From contig JBLGAR010000157.1 of NCBI GenBank assembly GCA_047612385.1, positions 1-10,180 on the forward strand: a DNA stretch of 10,180 nucleotides. Reading direction: 5' to 3'. Under the pieces are notes generated by a model. The model did not search any database. It had not been told where the DNA came from and worked only from the letters and a program-made list of their open reading frames with translations. The DNA is from JBALVT01 sp047612385. GTDB taxonomy: Bacteria > Pseudomonadota > Gammaproteobacteria > Pseudomonadales > Halieaceae. Below, piece by piece: positions 4,060 through 10,180 of the stretch. Each line of letters opens with the position of its first letter. Position 1 is the first letter of the stretch. A program made the position numbers and the translations under genes.

Positions 4060-7000
4060 GCATACTCGTACACTGAGAAAAAACGTATTCGCAAAGATTT
4101 CGGCACTATGCCGAAGGTAATGGACGTTCCTTACCTGCTCGCGATTCAACTCGATTCCTATAGGAAGTTCACTCAGGAGGGTGTTCCCCTCAAAGACCGT
4201 GGCGACTACGGCTTACACGCCGCGTTTAAATCCGTTTTTCCGATTGTCAGCTACAGCGGTAGTGCGGCATTGGAATACGTCGACTACCGGCTGGGAACAC
4301 CAGTCTTTGACGTCAAAGAGTGCCAGCTGCGCGGCGTGACATACTCCTGTCCACTGCGAGTTAAAGTGCGCCTGATCATTTACGATAAGGACTCTGCCAG
4401 CAAGACCATCAAAGATATTAAAGAGCAGGAAGTCTACATGGGAGAAATCCCTTTGATGACTCAGAACGGTACCTTCGTTATTAACGGTACCGAACGGGTA
4501 ATCGTGTCTCAGTTGCACCGCTCTCCGGGTGTCTTTTTTGACCACGACAAAGGCAAGACCCACTCTTCCGGCAAGCTGCTGTATTCGGCTCGCATAATCC
4601 CGTATCGCGGCTCATGGTTAGACTTTGAATTTGATCCCAAAGATCAGGTTTTCGTTCGTATTGACCGTCGTCGCAAACTACCTGCAACTATTTTGTTGCG
4701 CGCTTTGGGTTACCAGACAGAAGAAATTCTGGAGATGTTTTTCGATTTTACTACCTTCCGTGTCGAGAAGGATGGCGGTTACACCATGACGCTGATACCT
4801 GAGCGTCTGCGTGGCGACGTTGCCTCCTTTGACATTAAAGTCGGACGCAAAGTGATCGTCGAGGAAGGTCGCCGGGTGACAGCTCGTAATATTCGCGAGT
4901 TAGAGAAAGCGGAAGTTAAGGAACTGCAGGTTGCGCCCGAGTATCTGCATGGCCGCGCACTGGCTAAAAATGTGGTCGACAAGAAGACGGGAGAAATCCT
5001 GGTCGAATGTAATACAGAGCTAAGTGAAGAAGTTCTGGCCATTCTTACAGAGCAGGGTTTTACCACCATTGAGACTATTTATACGAATGACCTCGATTGC
5101 GGGCCGTTCATATCCGACACACTGCGAACTGACAGTACCCGCAATGAGTTGGAAGCTCTGGTAGAAATCTATCGAATGATGCGCCCTGGCGAGCCGCCTA
5201 CGAAAGAGTCGGCCGAGAACTTGTTCCAGAATCTCTTCTTCTCCGCTGATCGCTACGATCTTTCAGCCGTTGGTAGAATGAAATTCAACCGACGTTTGGG
5301 CCGCGAAGAAATAGTCGGCTCCGGTATTCTCGCTCGCGAAGATATTGTAGATGTCGTAAAAACACTGGTCGCTATTCGTAATGGCCGCGGCATTGTCGAT
5401 GACATTGATCACCTGGGTAACCGGCGTGTTCGCTCGGTTGGAGAAATGGCTGAAAATCAATTCCGTGTCGGTGTGGTGCGTGTTGAGCGTGCTGTTAAAG
5501 AGCGGTTGTCGATGGCAGAAAGTGAAGGCCTGATGCCTCAGGACTTGATCAATGCTAAGCCGGTGGCTGCTGCGGTTAAAGAATTCTTTGGGTCTAGCCA
5601 GCTGTCTCAGTTTATGGATCAAAATAATCCGCTCTCTGAAGTCACCCACAAACGTCGTGTCTCGGCGCTTGGGCCAGGTGGTTTGACCAGAGAGCGAGCT
5701 GGTTTTGAAGTTCGAGATGTACACCCCACGCACTATGGACGTGTATGCCCTATTGAAACACCAGAGGGACCGAACATTGGTCTGATCAACTCACTGGCTA
5801 CCTATGCCAGGACCAATGAGTATGGATTCCTGGAAAGCCCCTATAGGCGTGTAGTCGATGGCCAGGTAACAGATGATATTGATTACCTTTCGGCTATCAA
5901 CGAAGCCGAGCACGTGATTGCTCAGGCGTCGGCGGAGGTCGACAAGAACAACCGATTCGTCGAAGATCTTATCGCCGTGCGAACCATGAACGAATTCACA
6001 GTAATGCCACCCGAGAAAGTGGACTACATGGATGTTTCGCCAAAGCAGGTTGTATCTGTTGCGGCAGCATTGATTCCTTTCCTGGAGCACGATGATGCTA
6101 ACCGAGCCCTGATGGGATCGAACATGCAGCGTCAAGCAGTGCCAACCTTGCGTGCTGATAAGCCATTGGTTGGAACGGGCATGGAGCGTTACGTCGCAAC
6201 CGACTCTGGTGTGTGTGTGGTAGCCAAGCGCTCCGGTGTCATCGATTCAGTTGATGCTAGCCGAGTTGTGGTGCGGGTAAATGACTCCGACGTGGGAGTA
6301 GATGAAGCTCCGGTCGATATTTACAACCTGACAAAATACACTCGATCTAACCAGAACACTTGCATCAACCAACGGCCAATTGTTCGCGAAGGCGATGCGA
6401 TTGTTCGTGGTGACGTGCTGGCAGATGGTCCGTCTATCGACATGGGCGAGCTTGCACTGGGCCAGAATATGCGAATCGCATTTATGCCCTGGAATGGCTA
6501 CAACTTTGAGGACTCCATTTTGGTGTCCGAACGCGTTGTAAAAGAAGATCGTTTCACCACTATTCATATTCAGGAACTAACCTGTATTGCCCGTGATACC
6601 AAGTTGGGCTCGGAAGAAATTTCTGCGGATATTCCCAATGTAGGTGAGAGCGCGCTGAGCAAGCTGGACGAATCCGGCATTGTCTATATTGGTGCGGAAG
6701 TTGACGCAGGCGATATTCTGGTCGGCAAGGTCACTCCTAAAGGTGAAACACAGCTCACACCGGAAGAAAAACTACTCCGGGCGATCTTTGGTGAAAAAGC
6801 CTCCGATGTGAAGGATACCTCACTGCGGGTGCCAACCAGCACTAAAGGCACAGTGATAGATGTTCAGGTGTTTACACGCGATGGTCTCGAGAAAGACACC
6901 AGAGCGCAGCAGATTGAAAAGTACCAGCTCGATGATTATCGCAAAGATCTTAAAGAAGAATATCGTATCTTCGAAGAGGCAACCTTTGCTCGCTTGGAAA

Positions 7001-8130
7001 ATCTAATCTCTGGCAAGAAGACTGTTAGCGGCGCAGGTTTACCTAAGGGAACTGAGCTTAATGCGACAGTTTTGGCCGATCTGGAAAGAAGCCAGTGGTT
7101 CAAACTCAAGGTGCCTGATACCGAACTGAACGAAGCTTTAGTTTCAGCCGAGCGTCAACTGGAAGAGCAAAATACCTTGCTGGAAGAGCGCTTTGAAGAC
7201 AAGAAGCGCAAACTGCAAAGTGGCGATGATTTGGCTCCGGGCGTACTGAAAATCGTCAAAGTTTATCTTGCGATCAAGCGGCGCATTCAGCCGGGTGACA
7301 AGATGGCTGGGCGTCATGGTAACAAGGGTGTTATTTCGGTCATTATGCCCGTAGAAGATATGCCTTACGATGAAAATGGTGAGCCGGTTGATGTTGTTCT
7401 CAACCCGCTGGGTGTTCCATCGCGGATGAACGTGGGCCAGATATTAGAAACTCACTTGGGCATGGCGGCCAAAGGTCTTGGAGACAAGATTAATGAAATG
7501 ATAGTCGAGCAGCGTAAAGTGGCGGAAGTTCGCAAGTTCCTGGAAAAGATCTACAACAACGGTGCCGGTCGCACCGAGGACATTAAGTCCTTCAGCGACC
7601 AGGAAATCATGGAGCTCGCGCAGAATCTGCGTAACGGTGTGCCGATGGCAACCCCCGTGTTTGACGGTGCTGCAGAAGAGTCAATTAAGGATTTATTGGC
7701 CCTCGCCGATATGCCTGAAAGTGGACAGTTCACTCTGTTCGACGGGCGCAGCGGTGAAAAGTTCGATCGCCAGGTCACCGTGGGCTATATGTACATGCTC
7801 AAGCTGAACCACTTGGTCGACGACAAGATGCACGCTCGATCCACTGGTTCGTACAGCCTCGTCACTCAGCAACCCCTGGGTGGTAAGGCTCAGTTTGGTG
7901 GTCAGCGTTTCGGAGAGATGGAAGTGTGGGCACTGGAAGCATACGGCGCAGCTTACACCTTGCAAGAAATGTTGACGGTCAAGTCGGATGACGTGGCGGG
8001 ACGAACCAAGATGTACAAGAACATTGTCGATGGCGATCATCGAATGGAGCCGGGCATGCCCGAGTCCTTCAACGTGTTGGTTAAGGAAATTCGTTCTCTT
8101 GGTATCGATATGGAACTTGAGAACGATTAG
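4057..8130 (+). CDS. rpoB: DNA-directed RNA polymerase subunit beta
   Basis: The beta subunit forms one half of the polymerase cleft, binds the nascent RNA and takes part in catalysis with beta-prime. The 1357-residue product is complete and has the Pseudomonas length, 15 more than E. coli. From offsets in the alignment, about four extra residues lie near the N-terminus and about twelve in the lineage-variable segment before the flap, around residues 940-1060. Key parts are intact: WNGYNFEDS with E818/D819 (E. coli E813/D814), and GDKMAGRHGNKG with K1082 and K1090 (E. coli K1065 and K1073). The rifampicin pocket has D521, H531, R534 and S536 in wild-type form. The C-terminal part, through GGKAQFGGQRFGEMEVWALE and FNVLVKEIRSLGIDMEL, is normal. 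It follows rplL via an attenuator, ends with TAG, and is 81 nt from rpoC. Confidence 0.99.
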   Translation: MAYSYTEKKRIRKDFGTMPKVMDVPYLLAIQLDSYRKFTQEGVPLKDRGDYGLHAAFKSVFPIVSYSGSAALEYVDYRLGTPVFDVKECQLRGVTYSCPLRVKVRLIIYDKDSASKTIKDIKEQEVYMGEIPLMTQNGTFVINGTERVIVSQLHRSPGVFFDHDKGKTHSSGKLLYSARIIPYRGSWLDFEFDPKDQVFVRIDRRRKLPATILLRALGYQTEEILEMFFDFTTFRVEKDGGYTMTLIPERLRGDVASFDIKVGRKVIVEEGRRVTARNIRELEKAEVKELQVAPEYLHGRALAKNVVDKKTGEILVECNTELSEEVLAILTEQGFTTIETIYTNDLDCGPFISDTLRTDSTRNELEALVEIYRMMRPGEPPTKESAENLFQNLFFSADRYDLSAVGRMKFNRRLGREEIVGSGILAREDIVDVVKTLVAIRNGRGIVDDIDHLGNRRVRSVGEMAENQFRVGVVRVERAVKERLSMAESEGLMPQDLINAKPVAAAVKEFFGSSQLSQFMDQNNPLSEVTHKRRVSALGPGGLTRERAGFEVRDVHPTHYGRVCPIETPEGPNIGLINSLATYARTNEYGFLESPYRRVVDGQVTDDIDYLSAINEAEHVIAQASAEVDKNNRFVEDLIAVRTMNEFTVMPPEKVDYMDVSPKQVVSVAAALIPFLEHDDANRALMGSNMQRQAVPTLRADKPLVGTGMERYVATDSGVCVVAKRSGVIDSVDASRVVVRVNDSDVGVDEAPVDIYNLTKYTRSNQNTCINQRPIVREGDAIVRGDVLADGPSIDMGELALGQNMRIAFMPWNGYNFEDSILVSERVVKEDRFTTIHIQELTCIARDTKLGSEEISADIPNVGESALSKLDESGIVYIGAEVDAGDILVGKVTPKGETQLTPEEKLLRAIFGEKASDVKDTSLRVPTSTKGTVIDVQVFTRDGLEKDTRAQQIEKYQLDDYRKDLKEEYRIFEEATFARLENLISGKKTVSGAGLPKGTELNATVLADLERSQWFKLKVPDTELNEALVSAERQLEEQNTLLEERFEDKKRKLQSGDDLAPGVLKIVKVYLAIKRRIQPGDKMAGRHGNKGVISVIMPVEDMPYDENGEPVDVVLNPLGVPSRMNVGQILETHLGMAAKGLGDKINEMIVEQRKVAEVRKFLEKIYNNGAGRTEDIKSFSDQEIMELAQNLRNGVPMATPVFDGAAEESIKDLLALADMPESGQFTLFDGRSGEKFDRQVTVGYMYMLKLNHLVDDKMHARSTGSYSLVTQQPLGGKAQFGGQRFGEMEVWALEAYGAAYTLQEMLTVKSDDVAGRTKMYKNIVDGDHRMEPGMPESFNVLVKEIRSLGIDMELEND

Positions 8131-8152
8131 CAAACGTATTTTTGGATTTGGT

Positions 8153-8183
8153 GGTGGGCGTAGACATTTTGTTTACGTCTGCC
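8153..8183 (+). other. Long hairpin between rpoB and rpoC
   Basis: Positions 8153-8165 (GGTGGGCGTAGAC) can pair with 8171-8183 (GTTTACGTCTGCC) in a continuous 13-bp stem with four G-U pairs and loop ATTTT (8166-8170). No T tract follows, so it is not a terminator, as expected inside an operon. It ends 16 nt before the rpoC Shine-Dalgarno. It may be a processing or stability element, or a modulator of rpoC translation. The structure is visible; the role is not. Confidence 0.5.
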
Positions 8184-8199
8184 GACAGGAAAACCTCGT

Positions 8200-8211
8200 G
8201 GAGGAAAGACC

Positions 8212-8214
<3 letters not shown>
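8200..8214 (+). promoter_or_regulatory. rpoC ribosome binding site and TTG start
   Basis: GGAGG (8200-8204) is a near-perfect Shine-Dalgarno 7 nt before TTG (8212-8214). The in-frame stop TAG at 8161-8163 and the absence of any ATG or GTG in that frame up to 8212 leave TTG as the start. The first residues, (M)KDLLNLLK, match the known beta-prime N-terminus at the same length as E. coli, which starts with GTG. Confidence 0.9.

Positions 8215-10180
<1,966 letters not shown>

Noticed and set aside
5263..5733. Minus-strand open frame of 156 codons inside rpoB, and similar ones at 4213-4563, 5791-6135 and 7693-8133
   Set aside because: All lie opposite a fully conserved gene, and none shows a protein family signature. 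They are shadows.

Overview
The window is a housekeeping locus from a gammaproteobacterium: the end of a tuf gene, a tRNA-Trp gene, secE-nusG, the rplK-rplA-rplJ-rplL ribosomal protein cluster, and rpoB-rpoC. All genes lie on the + strand, and the window is cut inside tuf on the left and inside rpoC on the right. Three things point to the Pseudomonas / Cellvibrio-like side of the Gammaproteobacteria rather than to enterics: the tuf - tRNA-Trp - secE order, an RpoB of 1357 residues (the Pseudomonas length; E. coli has 1342), and pseudomonad-like protein sequences. Base composition looks close to 50% GC, lower than typical Pseudomonas. That would fit a marine or Cellvibrionales-type lineage, but I cannot name a genus.

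Layout. Positions 1-123 are the EF-Tu C-terminus. Positions 124-231 hold a perfect 9-bp hairpin without a T tract. tRNA-Trp(CCA) is at 232-307. secE (368-730) and nusG (753-1286) form a tight pair. A 170-nt leader (1287-1456) with a terminator-like hairpin precedes rplK (1457-1891), which overlaps rplA (1891-2589) by one base. A 330-nt spacer (2590-2919) carries a Rho-independent terminator followed by a large structured RNA that fits the L10 leader. It is followed by rplJ (GTG start, 2920-3450) and rplL (3496-3873). The rplL-rpoB spacer has a strong attenuator-like terminator at 3899-3930 and three more hairpins. rpoB (4057-8130) and the first 656 codons of rpoC (TTG start, 8212 onward) follow.

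How the genes work together. EF-Tu, tRNA-Trp, L11, L1, L10 and L7/L12 serve translation. SecE is a core part of the protein export channel. NusG couples RNA polymerase to ribosomes or Rho, and RpoB and RpoC form the polymerase core. The untranslated RNA shows the expected control points: an L1-type region before rplK, an L10-type leader before rplJ, and partial termination between rplL and rpoB that would keep polymerase output below ribosomal protein output.

No mobile element, CRISPR array, defence gene, unknown gene or broken gene is visible, and I found no new biological system. The points worth a second look are RNA structures in the spacers, an unbroken run of four TAG stop codons in highly expressed genes, and the non-ATG starts of rplJ and rpoC.
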